From: Candidatus Sumerlaeota bacterium
GTDB lineage: Bacteria; Sumerlaeota; Sumerlaeia; MVZB01; JAJFLK01
Length of the DNA stretch: 23,832 nt
Direction of reading: 5' to 3'
NCBI GenBank assembly: GCA_021772735.1
Contig: JAJFLK010000465.1
Coordinates: forward strand, 1-23,832
Part shown: positions 23,830-23,832 of the stretch, one piece after another
How positions within the stretch are numbered: position 1 is the stretch's first letter
Layout: the number at the start of each line of letters is the position of its first letter
Position numbers and translations under genes: made by a program
The notes under the pieces: model-generated
Told to the model about the DNA's origin: nothing
Seen by the model: the letters and a program-made list of their open reading frames with translations, nothing else
Database searches by the model: none

Positions 23830-23832
23830 CGG

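Noticed and set aside
1..23832. CRISPR arrays, tRNA or rRNA genes, insertion sequences
   Set aside because: I looked for regularly spaced repeats, tRNA-like cloverleaf ends and transposase motifs, and found none that could be supported by eye.

Overview
The window is GC-rich bacterial DNA with almost every real gene on the + strand. No marker gene fixes the taxon. A GlgE-type glucan operon with a fused TreS-maltokinase, a lasso-type peptide locus and a decoded selenocysteine codon suggest a free-living, non-enteric bacterium from a GC-rich and perhaps poorly cultured lineage. That placement is inference.

Region 1 (1-354) is the 3' end of a medium-chain dehydrogenase-like gene. Region 2 (477-14986) is an alpha-glucan metabolism block. 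It holds glgE (maltose-1-phosphate maltosyltransferase), a trehalose synthase-maltokinase fusion, malQ, glgB and a GH57/DUF3536 protein. These five are packed head to tail with 0-5 nt gaps or start/stop overlaps. A 275-nt gap follows, then a short alpha-glucan phosphorylase. The set can turn trehalose into maltose, maltose-1-phosphate and branched alpha-1,4-glucan, and it also carries enzymes for remodelling and phosphorolysis. No trehalose-making gene (otsAB, treYZ) is in view.

Region 3 (about 15037-17538) is a copper-type P1B ATPase with N-terminal YHS and heavy-metal-binding domains. Region 4 (17747-21488) is a lasso-peptide-type RiPP locus: a PqqD-like recognition protein (B1), a 59-residue precursor with its own terminator, a transglutaminase-like B2 leader peptidase, an HPr-kinase-like protein and an NTP_transf_5-type nucleotidyltransferase. 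The precursor has the canonical leader motif, a predicted 8-residue Ala1-Asp8 ring and a C-terminal Ser suited to kinase tailoring. The asparagine-synthetase-like cyclase expected in such a locus is absent, and a 445-nt stretch without a recognisable gene lies between the precursor's terminator and B2.

Region 5 (21508-23829) is a two-gene redox unit behind a plausible promoter. The first gene is a thioredoxin-like CPTC domain fused to a large Cys-containing domain. The second is a UGSC-family selenoprotein whose in-frame TGA at 23584-23586 splits it into two apparent open frames. A stem-loop fitting the bacterial SECIS rules lies directly downstream of the TGA.
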